Shown here: positions 33,361 to 45,966 of the stretch, in pieces
How the letters are laid out: the number at the start of each line of letters is the position of its first letter
Numbering within the stretch: position 1 is the stretch's first letter
Source of the DNA: Tamarix chinensis
Taxonomy: Eukaryota; Streptophyta; Magnoliopsida; Caryophyllales; Tamaricaceae
Assembly (NCBI GenBank): GCA_030549775.1
Contig: CM060172.1
Coordinates: 126,965,122 to 127,029,121 of the forward strand
Direction of reading: 5' to 3'
DNA: 64,000 nucleotides
Translations under genes and position numbers: made by a program
Notes under the pieces: model-generated
Told to the model about the DNA's origin: nothing
Database searches by the model: none
What the model saw: the letters and a program-made list of their open reading frames with translations, nothing else

Positions 33361-34565
33361 TAGGTATATGCCACACTAGTAATTGAAGCCATGATAGATA
33401 GATACGTCATACGTGAGCAAAAGTGCGTGGTTCGTTATTTGTTGCCTGTTGGCATGTCATTAATTTGAGTCATTAAGTAGGGTCTAAAATTAGCTACGTT
33501 TATATTCTCTGCCACGGTAAATATTGATGGGTCCATTTGACGATCATATTATTTATATATTATTACTACTAGTTCATTAATAATTTATTTCAGCCAATGT
33601 ATTCAATCATTTTAAAAATATGTAAGATTAATGATGTATTTTTATCATAAATGATTATAATATATCTTAAACAAAAAAAAAGAGGGTCGGAATGTATAAT
33701 TATATATCAATGAATGTTTTTATATTTATATTGTTTCATCTTTAATTTAGTAGATTATTTTGTGGAGCTTTAACTACCTGTGTATTATATGGCAAGACCG
33801 ACGATAATGTAATGCTTAGTAAAATTTTAACATGTCCTTGGTTATAAAGTTTACATAAGAAAAAGGTTAATTTTAGAAAATTAAGATTTATTCATTATCA
33901 TATGATTACAAAATTAATTTACATATGAAATTCTAAACCATTATGGCTAAACAGTGGTATGCAAACAATATATCCTCCCTCTTTTCCCCAAAACACTAAT
34001 CCCTTGCGAGTTACGAACTAATTGTTGAACGATGAAGTCATATTCTCCACGGTACATGGGGTATCATAAACGTTCAAAATAGCTAAAAGGTTCACCTAAC
34101 ACGTACAGCACCATGAATATCATCTTCTTATTATGATAATACCATTACTACCATTCCCGTTCTTCTTCTTCAAACTCTACTGCAAGAAACAGTACCGAGT
34201 AGAGTTCAGTACCGAGTAGAGTTGATTAATGTCACCGAAGATAATGAAATTCTGACCATCAACAGAGAGTGCCTATCATGGTCGAGATAATTGCTATAAT
34301 CATAGGTGAATGAATCGGTCTAGGAGTTCAATGGAATATAAAGTCTATATAAAACATGCCCGCTTTTTGAATAATACTTCTAAGATTGAAAGACACGCTG
34401 ATTTTCAACTCTCTCCAAGGGTTTGCATGGTGCCGCCGTCACGATGCCCTGCTCTAGGGGTCTTCTGCTTGAACTTTCAGGTAAATCCCCCTTTCTCCTT
34501 CCCTTCTGATTAGATGCAATCGAATCAAGCCTTACTTTCATCCGAAGACGTCCATATCGACAAGC
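33361..34565. other. Intergenic region without recognised gene
   Basis: A short tandem duplication (AGTACCGAGTAGAGTT, twice) lies near 34192-34224. The last 250 bases before the CACTA element are less AT-rich and include an open frame of 67 codons on the + strand (34310-34513), but no family is recognised. It could be a 5' piece of the Mutator-like gene that continues after the CACTA insertion; that is only a guess. Confidence 0.35.
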
Positions 34566-34587
34566 CACTACCACGGAAAGGGGTTTT

Positions 34588-34930
34588 AATAACGGTTATT
34601 TTATAGTTTTAATAACGGTTTTCAACCGTTATTGAATCGCCCGTTATTAAATCTTTAATAACGGTTCATAACCGTTATGAAAAATACACAAAAACCCGCG
34701 AATATGTGCGAAAACTGGAGTTTTAATAACGGTTTTTAAGTAAAAACCGTTATTAAAACTCCAGGTTTTAATAACGGTTATGATGAAAACCGTTATTAAA
34801 ACGTAGGTTTTAATAACGGTTCTTATTAAAACCGTTATTAAAAACAGGATTTTTAATAACGGTTATGATGAAAACTGTTATTAAAACCTACGTTTTAATA
34901 ACGGTTTTCATAAGAACCGTTATTAAAACT
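34588..34930. repeat. Array of about seven subterminal hairpins, CACTA 2 left end
   Basis: Units near 34602, 34660, 34722, 34765, 34810, 34851 and 34893. Most are 36 bases long: TTTTAATAACGGTT, a variable loop, AACCGTTATTAAAA. Later units are spaced about 42 bases apart. The arms are nearly perfect while the loops differ, which suggests the arms are selected or were amplified as palindromes. Confidence 0.85.
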
Positions 34931-34999
34931 CCTATTTTTTCGCAGTTTTTGCAATTTTGTTCCTGCCCACATACACATTTGTATGTTCAAATAATTACC

Positions 35000-35101
35000 A
35001 AATCTGCATTGTAAAACAACATCAATTGATAACAAATATGTATTGTAAAACAACATCAATTGATAACAAATCTGCATTGTAAAACAACATCAATTGATAA
35101 C
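35000..35101. repeat. Three tandem copies of a 34-bp unit in CACTA 2
   Basis: Units at 35000-35033, 35034-35067 and 35068-35101, containing TTGTAAAACAACATCAATTG; the second differs at two positions. CACTA 1 has a single matching unit in inverse orientation near 15272-15306, so the triplication is specific to this derivative. Confidence 0.9.
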
Positions 35102-35233
35102 AAATCTGCAATCACACCATAATTTCAATCAATCCCTTGTTAATACACCGGACATATATACTCAAGAATCAAAATTAGTAGGCATACCACAACTTGGTAG
35201 CTCTACACCCCAAAGCAAAATGTTTTAAGGTTT

Positions 35234-35378
35234 TCAAAGAAGACTTAAAGACATAGACAAAATACAAACATGTAGCTCGTCTTCTTCACTCGAACCCTTA
35301 AAAACTGGAATTTCATCATCATCATCATCTAAGTTCCTTTGTCTTGAAAATCTGGTTCCAGTAGCTCTTTGGAGGTAC
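35234..35378 (-). pseudogene. Short exon-like ORF with acidic run in CACTA 2
   Basis: On the - strand an apparent acceptor (TAATTAG) is followed by 47 codons to a TGA. The translation includes YLQRATGTRFSRQRN, then five Asp residues, then EIPVFKGSSEEDEL. This segment has no counterpart in CACTA 1. It could be the last exon of the parent element's own gene or a captured host exon; the family is not recognised. The coding look rests on composition and the splice-like start only. Confidence 0.35.
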
Positions 35379-36126
35379 CTAATTACACGGAATTGGCATA
35401 ATTACAGTAAGAAAATGCCCTAAAAATAAGAAACATAACAAAAAAACCTCAATTTAGAGGCGAAAATAGCCTTTTTTTTTAGGCTCCGATATTGCCCAAA
35501 CCGGCTCCGCCAATTTGCCACATTGTAGATCTTGAAAAAATACCCAAAATAGCCTCCTAGATCACCTAAATCCGAGGTCCCATGAAAAAGTTATGACCCT
35601 CCAAAGTTACGAGAGGTGAATCTAGCTCTAAATAGCCTCAATAATGTCTTCTCTTTTACTTATTATGGTTGTAGCTCTAAATAATGTTGAATCTATATTC
35701 TCCATACAAACAAATACAACAATAATATGTAAAGGTCTCGGCCAACACATGTATTTGTTAATATATAACAACAACGCAACAAATTCAACAACAAACAGAA
35801 AAATTTTCAACCAACACATTCAACAACACATTTTCGAACGAAACCCTGGCGACATGAATTTATATAAGTAGATAAAAAGTTACGAGAGGAATAACAAACA
35901 CATACATAAAGTGAGCTAGCTACAAACATGATGGTGAGAATGTTGAGAGAGGCAAGGGATTCAAATACGACGGTGCAAGGGTTTGCAATGGTAGAGGCGT
36001 GGTGGAGAGTTGGCGGTGCGAGGGTTTGCAAGGAGAAGGAGAGAAAGTGAACGAAGGTGCAGAGAATCTGAAAATTTTGGCACGAAACAGAACTGGATTG
36101 AATGAAATATAAGTTTGATTTTGGGG

Positions 36127-36365
36127 TTTTAATAACGGTTCCTGAAAGAACCGTTATTAAAACATCTTTTAATAACGGTTCTCTTAGGAACCGTTATTAA
36201 AACTTTCAGACTTTTAATAACGGTTCCTGAAAGAACCGTTATTAAAACATCCGTGTAAATTTTAACATTGCCCTTTTAATAACGGTTTTTACTATAACCG
36301 TTATCAAAATTATCCCGCCCATAAATTTTCACGCATTTGACAACGGTTTTCGAACTACCGTTATT
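36127..36365. repeat. Subterminal hairpins, CACTA 2 right end
   Basis: Units at about 36127, 36169, 36211 and 36274, plus a diverged one near 36339, all of the TAATAACGGTT/AACCGTTATTA hairpin type. The first three are 42 bases apart, and the first and third are identical. Confidence 0.85.
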
Positions 36366-36419
36366 AATGTCCCGTTATTATTTCCCGTTTTTGTAGTAGT
36401 GAGCAGGAAAGGCATTTAA

Positions 36420-37850
36420 CCCTTTCCCCTTCATGATTTGGTGTGTCGACAATGGATGTGGCACAGAATGATCAACCGATTGATGGTGATACTATTATGG
36501 ATAGGTTCAAAGACTAGGTGGATATTCACTATTACCAGCTTTTAACCTTTAGTTTCAGAGATGCAGTGGTGGGCCAAGTTGAGAAAGTCAAGTACTCAAC
36601 GGTGGATGATTTGGAATGGGCGGATCTTGATGTGTCCTGTGACGAGTCATGTACGGATGATTAACCAATACCCAACGCCCAGTTGCCACAAATTTGTTCG
36701 GCAGCTGAAGTAAGAAAAGGCAATTCACGTACCCTTTTGGTGTTTTTTGATAATTAAAATAGGGTTTGTTAGAAAACATACAAAGACTAAGTAGAAAAAA
36801 AAAACCATAATTGACCAAACTACCCTCTCTAACTTTTTTTTTACTCAAACCCTGCCTTGCCCATCCCATTTCCCGACATATATGCAACACTCTAAAAATT
36901 ACTACTAAATTTTTTTTTAAGTGAAAGTATTAACATAATATAGTGAGTGCTTTATAACGAGTTTGGTCTATACTCTTCTTGTACTAAGTGTAAGGCTAAA
37001 ATATTATGACAAATAAATCAAAACTTATTTCAGCCAAGAAGAAAATTATATTGTGGTAAATTATTACTCATACAAAGAAAAATTTCCTTATATGTCATCT
37101 GAAAAAGAAGACAATTATACATGGATGCTTGAAAAATTCAAGGCCTTGATAGATCCTGCAATGCTTCCAACTATTATTCTCACCGATTGACAACTTAGGT
37201 TAATTTCAGCTGTGGAATATATCTTTCCGACCTCAAAGCATAAACTGTACAGGTTTCATGTTAACAAAAATTTATAAGCAAAATGTTTTTAAAAAAAAGC
37301 TAGGGATGAAGTGTTCACAAGTGATTTTATGCCTCTATGGAAAATGGGATAAATGTTGGAGATGAGGAAATATATGAAGAGTACCTTTTGTTATTAGAGA
37401 ATGATTACAAAAATATGCCCGGTCTATTTTCATATCTAAAGGCGGTTTGGTTAGCTCCATACAAATAAAAAATCATCTATACTTGGGTTGATCAAGTTTC
37501 ACATTTTCGTTAAGGTACACCAAATAGGTATGGAATGTAGTCTACCGCTATATATGAACTTATTATTAATGAAACTTATTACAGGATGAAATCTTTACAT
37601 ATCTCATTTTCCCTTAATAGAGTGGATGGATCATTGAAGAGCTTCTTGGAGACATCAATAAGCAGCTTGACCACTATTATACTATAGATTCACTCATTAT
37701 TAGACTTGCAACATCGTGACATTAGAGCATCTCATGAGAGGCAGTGATTCAATGTTCCTCAGACTTTATGCAAATTTGAGAGGGTATATAGCCTTGGTTA
37801 CATAGGATCAAAGCGGCTTTCACATCTCTTCATAACGAAAACCCTCATTG
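36420..37850 (+). pseudogene. Mutator-like (MULE/FAR1-related) transposase remnant
   Basis: Conceptual translation at 37090-37270 gives SSEKEDNYTWMLEKFKALID followed by LPTIILTD, a stop, then QLRLISAVEYIFPTSKHKLY and RFHVNKN. This is the MULE transposase core pattern (acidic residue in ILTD; the W/H-containing end). Further pieces follow: WLAPYK and TWVDQVSHFR (37440-37520), then RVDGSLKSFLE and LDLQHRDIRASHERQ (37620-37760), as in FAR1/FHY3-related MULE proteins. The piece at 36450-36660 (MDVAQNDQPIDGD) may be an N-terminal part. Many stops make it dead. Terminal inverted repeats were not found. CACTA 2 lies immediately upstream and may have inserted in the same element. Confidence 0.75.
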
Positions 37851-40800
37851 ATTATGCATGCTAGTATAACTGAATGACATGGATCAATATATCTATGTGG
37901 AGCATGGAAATGTCATGTAATGTGATCCCAACATGCTTAGTTCCAATCGTTCCACCTTATTCCTTATTGAGATACTTTACTATGATTAGAGTGTTAACTT
38001 AAAAGCCTTATTGAGCACAGAAAATAACTTTCAAGTTATATAATAACCAAAGTGCCTATATAAAGAGAACATCAAAATTTAAAAATTCTCACTAAATTTG
38101 AAAATTCTTAACTGATAAAGCCCCTATAAATGTGGCATGTTCATGAAACCACATGGGTGCCACTTCCTTAATAAGTGGATCCACACTGATGGAGTTTGTA
38201 CCAATGTGTTCTATGGAAAACTATACAATCTGAGCTCTTTAGTTAACAACTAGGAACCTTTTGTTAATATACCATGACTTAATTAAGTTCCCATTTTTAT
38301 TGTAATATTGCACCACAAAATTATTACCATATAATAACTTAAGTGGCATTTCAATACCATTTACTCTATGCAGCCGTGTGATAGAATTTTGTAGTTATGT
38401 TCCATTACTACATGCTAACATGCCATAATTTTTTTTGTTATGACGCTAATAGATAAATGTTGCCTATAATGGATCTAATATTGTAATGGCATTTAGCTAA
38501 ATCAAATCAAAATACTATACGATCTTCTACTGATCTAATTTCATATATGTGAGTATGTAACCACATGTTTTATGTTTTTTTGTAAATATCTCATGAGTCA
38601 AAAACCACTTGGCTACATCTTAATAATCCATGCCAAATTTACTTAATTATCTACCATACTTTGCAATAATTAATGTTTTATCCGGATGTGTACAATCTTA
38701 GACACATATAAGACTTCTTATAGCAAATGCCTATGGAGTCTTTTATAGTGCTTTAACTTCAAGGTTATACTATTATGGTGTCAACTAAAACTAAATTTGT
38801 CTCCCTTTAATTAGGCAAGGATTTCCATATATCATGTAAGACCTTGCCTAATTAAGACATCCATAAATATAAAAGTCTTTTTAAAGCTCACAAGGTGTTT
38901 TTGTAGTGGATACTTTAGTAAAAATATAAGCTATTATCTTTTCTATAATGTATAATGATTAATCAAACTCACCATATGTTTATGGGTTACATTTTATCTC
39001 TTATATACATTATTCATGATAAGATCTTAACATGGTGTATTATAGGTGAACCTAATCTCACATACAAGGTTTCATTATATGAAGTAGCATTATCGAGCTT
39101 AGGATATTAAATGGACATAATGAACCATCATTGATAATATATGAATTCAATGAAGATGATGTTGATTATTTATATATGAATAATGATATCCAAAAATCTC
39201 CAGTATGTTAACAAAAACCAAATTCTATCTAAATTATGGTACAACCGAAGTGTTTTTTCAAAATCTAAATAATATTTGATTCTCAACAATAGCCAAAAAA
39301 ATATTAATTAATTCAACTTATAACAAATTTCCAATACCCATATTGATGTATCTTACAACATTATTTAGATTATGGTAGCTAAAGAAAACTTCGATAAAAA
39401 CACTGAAGTGAGTAGAGGCAACATAATTTAAACATCAAGTCTTTCTAGGTAATTAAGTGAAATTGTCTTTAGAATAGAACAAGGTGAGAATTGTATGTTC
39501 CTTTACATATCAAACATATTATTTTGTGAAATTCATCTATATGTGTTTGGATTGTATACAAAAGAAACATTTATTCTTTCCTTATGATGTTTTATTTGCT
39601 CTAGATCCACAGGAGCACCTTTATATTCTTTCCCTTAACCTTTGGAGTGATTGAAAAATGGGCACTTGTTGTCTTATATTGCTTCAAATTGTCTTCCTCT
39701 TACATACAACATGAAACACACTTATTGAGAGTTCATTTCCCTTCTTTTGTTCATAAATGAATTTCAACTAACTAAGTTGTGCTGGAAGCAATGTTGTTAG
39801 AATTAAAATTCTAACTAGAATCAATTTGGAGAATCAAGATCGAATCATAGATTTATATGTTATAAAATAATATATTTTAATTTAAAGGATGCAAGAATTA
39901 CACTCTTAAGCTCTCATATAGCCACTAATTAAGCTGTAGTAACTTATTAGTAGCATGAATTGTTGTAGTTGATGTACATATTAGGAACTATATTAAGCCG
40001 AAAATATCAAAAATAAATTATCATATGAAATGTGAAAAATACAATGAGATTATTGGTAGAGGTAATATACAACTCATGGTGTTCAATATATACAATATTA
40101 CCGGCCTTAAGACAAACACACAAAGAATGAAAAAAGCGAATGATAATAAAGTCAACAATGAGAGGGCATTATTTTCTATCATTAAAGATAATAAGATAAA
40201 AATAAATTATGCTAGTTTTTTTTTTAAAATTTTGATGAATCAAGATAAAATAAATAAGAAAAATTATTTTTAGTTATACGCCCAAACATTAGGCTATAAT
40301 ATAAACAATGTATAAATTATAAAATAAAGCTTATTTGCATTATAAAACTAATATAACCATATATAAACAAGAAAAAAATTAATATTAAATTCAATAGAAT
40401 TTAATCATTAATAATTTTTTAAAATTTAATATATTTGTTTTACCATTAAGATGAAATTACATTATTTGTCGACATTTTACACCAACAATTGACTTCATGG
40501 CTTTAGTGATATCTCTGTCATATTTTCTTTACTTTAGCTCAATTTCAAGACATATTGTAAACTAATATAGGGTTGAGAATTAAAAAAATCATTAAAGAAA
40601 TATATGTGGAATTAGAGAAGAAATAGATTTGGAGATAAATTGATAAAAATATGTAGAATTGTAAGAATTTACATAGGATCGTAATATTTTGTGTAGGACT
40701 GTAAGAATCTACTTCAGCCTGTAGGATAATAAGAATATGTTGTAGGATCATAAGATTCTATAAATATTCAGTGATTTTAAGATTCAAGCTGGAATCGTGG

Positions 40801-43800
40801 ATCGTTTTATGATTTTCGGATCATAAAATCATAGGATTGAATCAAAATTTTAATAACTATAGCTAGAAGCCAAGTCAATGCCAAACATATAAGCAAGCCA
40901 TATGAAGTCTCAATATTTAATGCCTTAATTTTTCAAGCAGTGTGAGACATCTTAATGATGTACTCCTTTATGTTCTCTTATTTTAGACCTCATTGAAAGT
41001 AAGCTTTGTAAAAAAATGCTTGTTTTGTCCTTATTGCAAGCATTAATTGTTCATTTTTAGCAAAGAACTCCTTACTATTATCCCTATGGACACTTCTCCC
41101 TTAAAGTTTTCTAAAATGTTGACCTTAGTGATAATGAACTCATGCTTATGGGTAGTCTTACTTCTCAAAGTTTGATTTATTATTAGTTGAACTTTTAGCC
41201 GTAAAAGTTGCATATTCTCAATCCTAATCACAAGGTTTAGATCCATGTAACCAATAACAATTAAAATTTTCACTTTTTAATCCTTAAAGGTAGTCCCATT
41301 TGCATGGGAAGTTAACTTAAGTCTATAGATATTACAATAATAGAGATTTTTATAACAATACCAAAAAAAAAATCTACTAGCATACTCACATAAATATATA
41401 TAAATGTGAACCAATCATTTCAATTAATGACTATCCCATCACAACATATCGACAACATATTAATATTAAGTATTTGAACAATAATATTAATTATGAGTGG
41501 TAATCTTGTTGTAGTAATCAAATAATGATAATAAGGTTATTATTCATATGATAACTAAATAATCATCACATATTTACCACTATAGGTGCATAAGAAATTC
41601 TACTAGATATTTGTCTTTCTTTAGGCCAACTAAATACTTGCATAAATAGACATACACACATGCATTTAATATCTCAATAAATAAGTTTTCATAAAAGAGG
41701 TCACTTTAGCAACATATTGTGTTAACTAATTTATCTACAAATATTAAACAATCGTTTATTTAAATAAATAAATTCTTAATATGGTCTAAATATTTTAAAC
41801 ATTAAAACCAACCTCATTTAGATTTAATATCCATAATAATAATAATATGATATTAAATATAACCTAATATGCTAACTAATAACTAACATCACCATAATAA
41901 TTATACTAAAATACAATAATCAATTAATCTATGTAACGATTACCACCATAATTGCAAATCTTAAACATCATCAAGTACTTTATAATATTTAATGCCTCAA
42001 AAATTGTTATATTTTAATGGTTTAATATTAAAATGAATCCATTTGTTGTATTAGCAAAGGTGTACCTGGATCTATATAAAGTGAAATAATCAAATACCAT
42101 CGAATATGAAAGACAATCCAAATGGGTGGTATTGTGATCTTCTAGATCTAGTGTGGAGTCGTCATGTCTTTAATAGTTTATGAGAACTAGTTAGGATGAA
42201 GTATATGTGACCCAAAAACCATGGTCATATATATATATAGTTATTCTAGTTTGATTCATCAATAATCGATGACTACTAATGTCTTGAGACATACAATCTT
42301 ACATCCACTTAGATACATCAATCCCAACTTCTTTATTCTTAAATTGATCATTTTTATATGGATTTAATTTATACAATAATTTATAATTTATATATAAGCC
42401 CAATGGTAGATAACAATCCAACAATATTTGAGATTGATTAATTTGAATGAAAATAAAATTTATATCGACTAATATATATATATATATATATATATTTATT
42501 CAAGGACCTAAACAGAAAAATTACATTTTAGAAGAACCAAAAGAATATTTAACTCTTTGTTGAAAAAACTATTACTTTTATTTGAAGTGCAACTATGTAA
42601 TGTAACACATGCATATATAAAGTTATTTAATTTTCAGTAAAGGCTTATAACATTTGTTATTTTTATAAATTGTTTGAAAATAGAAAATATAAGTCCTTTT
42701 CATAACGTGGCTAATATCTCCTCACATACACATCAACTATACAACAGTGATAAATAAAGAAGATTCAAGAACTCATATTTCATATTTAATGCCATATTAA
42801 ATATGCAATTAATATCTTTTCGATGCTTTGGTTATTTGTTGCTATCCATGTTTTGAGCGGTGTTATCCTGTCTAAGGCCATGTGCTCTCGACTTCTTATT
42901 TTTATATCGAACTATGTTATATCACACTAAATAAAAATAAAAATATGATGGCCGTAATGATAGTATATTTGAATTTAATCAAGTCATATCATTGTATGAT
43001 ATGTAAGTTGAAGAAAACAAACTCTATTATACTAGTCTTTTCTCTGTATGTTTGAAGGTAAAATTTGCGAAACTTATTATTTATTTCGTGTATAGATAAG
43101 GATCTGTCAAACTCAGTTTGAAACATTGTAGCCTACCTTTGTCGGGAGATAAGTTGAAATTGTACCTTAGCTGCAGGTGGGATAGTGACGGGTTTGTAAT
43201 TTTTGAATTTATTTTATTTGTAAACAGTTTGAGATTATAAATTTTAGATAGGATGTATTTGAATTGGGTTTAGATTTTTTATATATTTAAATGAATCTAT
43301 GTTAATTAGTTTTAAATTTAAATCCAATCCACTAAATTTGTTTAATATATTTATATATGCGGATATATATATACATATATAATATTTACTAACATTATTT
43401 TTGTCATTTTTGTCTCAATATTATATGAGTTATTTATTTAAATTTTTTAATTTTATTTTTATATATTTACTTTATAAGCAATGTGTATAATATTCTATTT
43501 CAAAAGTATTAAAATACCATTTAAAAAGTCTAAGTAAATATTAGTAAATATATTAAAATATTTATATTTTCACTCGAATGATATTTTTAACAAAAGATAG
43601 ATATTAAATTAGATAAAACATAAATATATTTATATTTAAATAAATTTTAAATTATTTTAAAAAAAATAGTTGGATCCATTTAATACTAATATTTACTCGC
43701 TAAATCACGTGATTATGAGTTTGGATATGAACTTTTAAAGTCTGACATATTTGAATAAAATCGGATCTATATCTAGATAATATATATAAATTTAATTATG

Positions 43801-45250
43801 GTTCTAAGTCTGTGACCAAACCTTATTCATTATCATTCCTAATGACAAATACCTTAACGAGCAAAAATTATTATACAAATCCAGTACAACCAGACCAATA
43901 CATTATCCATTGTCATGCCTGTATATACTTGGATGCACCGCCTGTATATTTGGTGTAATTATAATATATTCTTAACATATTTTGATAGATTTGCTCGCTC
44001 CTCACACCTCACACCTCAATCAAAAGCCCTGACATCCAACTAGTCTAACTGCATTGTCAATTCGTACCGATTATCGAAAATGGAAGGAAAAAAGAAGTTA
44101 CAGTTACTGTTATTAATAATGATAAAAAGACAATCAGCAAGTAATAACGATCGACCAACCTTCACACGTGTGAACAAATAAATAACTTTACATATGCTGA
44201 GACTAGCTGATATTCTAAAGTGCAAATATTTGGTCCACAATGTCTTACTTGAAAGGCTTCTTGCACCATTCGGATGTTGTCTGAACAGGCAGGGGTATGC
44301 ATGTCAGCTTGGTGTGTAGGATTATATTACAGTTTAGAGAATTGGGGAAGATAATGAATGAAGATGAGCATATGGAGAAGAATTGAAAGCACGAGAAGAA
44401 CAGGTGAATTGCTTCTCGTTGATTGTGATACATTAATGGGTCAAAGTGACGGTGAACATTAGCTATCTGTAAGCTGTGATTCAGTCTAATGTCTAAATAC
44501 TGAGGATACAAATCTTGTATTATTCTTCTTCTACAAAGCTATGTTTACCGTTAATGATCAATAATAAAAATCTGCTATTATTTAGTTACTGGTTGTCGTA
44601 TGCCTGAGTTTGTTGTGTGTTTATCCTGTGTCTGTATCTGCTGCTGTTGTTGCTGCTGATGCAGCACAACTGGAGTCAGTAGATTATTCTTTGTTAGCCG
44701 GGTGGAGTCAGCTTTCTTGTATTCATGATGGCTCTTCGCAGTTAATTAAAGTAATGGAATTCCTCTGGATGTGCTTTGAAAAACCTCTATGATCAGAAAG
44801 CTGAGTTTTTATTTATTTATTTATTTATAATTTTTTAATTGTTGGGGGCGGGGACCGTTCCTTTTTTATTTATGAGACAAACGCCAATTTTTTCCATAGC
44901 GTAATTTATTTGCCTTGTTTGTATCTCCTCGAATTTTCCGGTTATAATCCCCACCCCTCCTTCTGGTCTAAATACGTTAACAGTTTAACACAATCCTCTT
45001 GAATGGGAAAGTGCAATAAGTTTGGGCGGCTACTTTAAACTTCATTGGGGAAGCTATTTGCAGACCATGTTTTCATCATTCATCTTACCGTAAATTTAGC
45101 ACATAATTTGCATACGACTCTTCCGTTTTTTGTAAAACTGTAGGCAATTTAATGGAATGCTCCTTTCTCCTTTCATCTCTGTGACTTTAGCACAAGTAGC
45201 TTAGAAGCTGCCTTATGACTTATTGATATTTATTATTATTACTTTTAAAA
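37851..45250. other. Decayed repeat-derived DNA and unassigned sequence
   Basis: No intact gene. AT-rich text at 38050-39800 and 40860-41280 has the flavour of old retrotransposon sequence, but no domain could be supported. At 39797-40862 imperfect inverted edges (TTGTTAGAATTAAAATTCTA against AAATTTTAATAACTATAG) hint at a 1-kb inverted-repeat element. AT tracts occur at about 42230 and 42471-42494. From 44000 to 44800 the sequence is less AT-rich and looks unique, with 60- to 88-codon frames on both strands (44245-44511 -, 44610-44792 +) that match no family I recognise; they may be parts of a non-coding or unknown transcript. Confidence 0.4.
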
Positions 45251-45252
45251 GA

Positions 45253-45580
45253 GCCGTAATTGGTAAATAGTTTTAAACTACTCTCACTATAAAATAATAT
45301 AAAGCATCATGAATTTTGACCATTAATATTTTTTTAATATATATGAAATCATTTGTCAAAAAAAATATATGATGATTAATTATATTAGTAAAGTATAATA
45401 TATTAGCATTTGAAAAAAATGAATGGTCAATTTTTTTTATTTATCAAAATCCATAATTAATGTCATATATTATTTTTTGTAGAGAGCTAATTCGAAGCTG
45501 GTTTTTAAAAAATCTGCTTCAATAACCTTTAGTTTATGGCCTTTCAACTAACTTTTAAGTTAGTTTTGACAAACATGCTC
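45253..45580. mobile_element. MITE, second member of the 31435 family (inverse)
   Basis: The right edge AGTTTTGACAAACATGCTC is the inverse of the GAGTATGTTTGACAAAACTA start at 31435, and the similarity continues inward (inverse of TTCAACTAACTTTTAAGTTA). The left end is degenerate, so that limit is approximate. It has no coding capacity. Confidence 0.45.
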
Positions 45581-45966
45581 TAAAATGTTGATTTTGAAAG
45601 CTGAACAACTTTTGTTGTTCCGAGATATATTATTGAAGTGGGGTGTTAGAGTTTAAAAATACAGTATTAAATTTTTATCATTTTTATGTAAAGATTTATA
45701 TTATAAAGCAAAATTATATGTAAAAAAATTATTTATTCTTTATTCAAAATAAAATTTTCCCAATCACTTTTTCTCTCTCCTTCGTCTGCCGACTCCTTTG
45801 GCCTTCATGCCTTTGGTTCAACGTGCCATCTTCTCCTCCATTCCTTTCTATCTTTGTCGTCCCTTCTATTGTCTTCTTTCTTTCTATGCTTTTCTTTCTT
45901 TTTTCTCCTGCCCGAGTCAGTCCCCTTGGTCTTTGCGCCCTATCTCTCTTTCTCACCTCTCACTAT

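Larger units (their letters stand above)
34566..36401 (-). mobile_element. CACTA transposon 2, 1836-bp non-autonomous derivative, AGC target duplication
   Basis: The left end CACTACCACGGAAAGGGG is the inverse of the right end type of CACTA 1. The right end CCCGTTTTTGTAGTAGTG is the exact inverse of CACTA 1's left end. It is flanked by AGC on both sides (34563-34565 and 36402-36404). About 450 bases at each end match CACTA 1 in inverse orientation, including its leader-like sequence (35690-36110 against 10640-11100). The Transposase_24/Ulp1 gene is missing and is replaced by a short unrelated middle (about 35230-35650). It needs transposase in trans. Confidence 0.93.

Noticed and set aside
38750..38960. 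Possible copia RNase H piece (STKTKFVSL-like text)
   Set aside because: The following residues do not continue the domain in any frame, so the match is probably chance.
37020..40860. A whole MULE with terminal inverted repeats
   Set aside because: No convincing inverted ends or 9-bp duplication around the transposase remnant were found.
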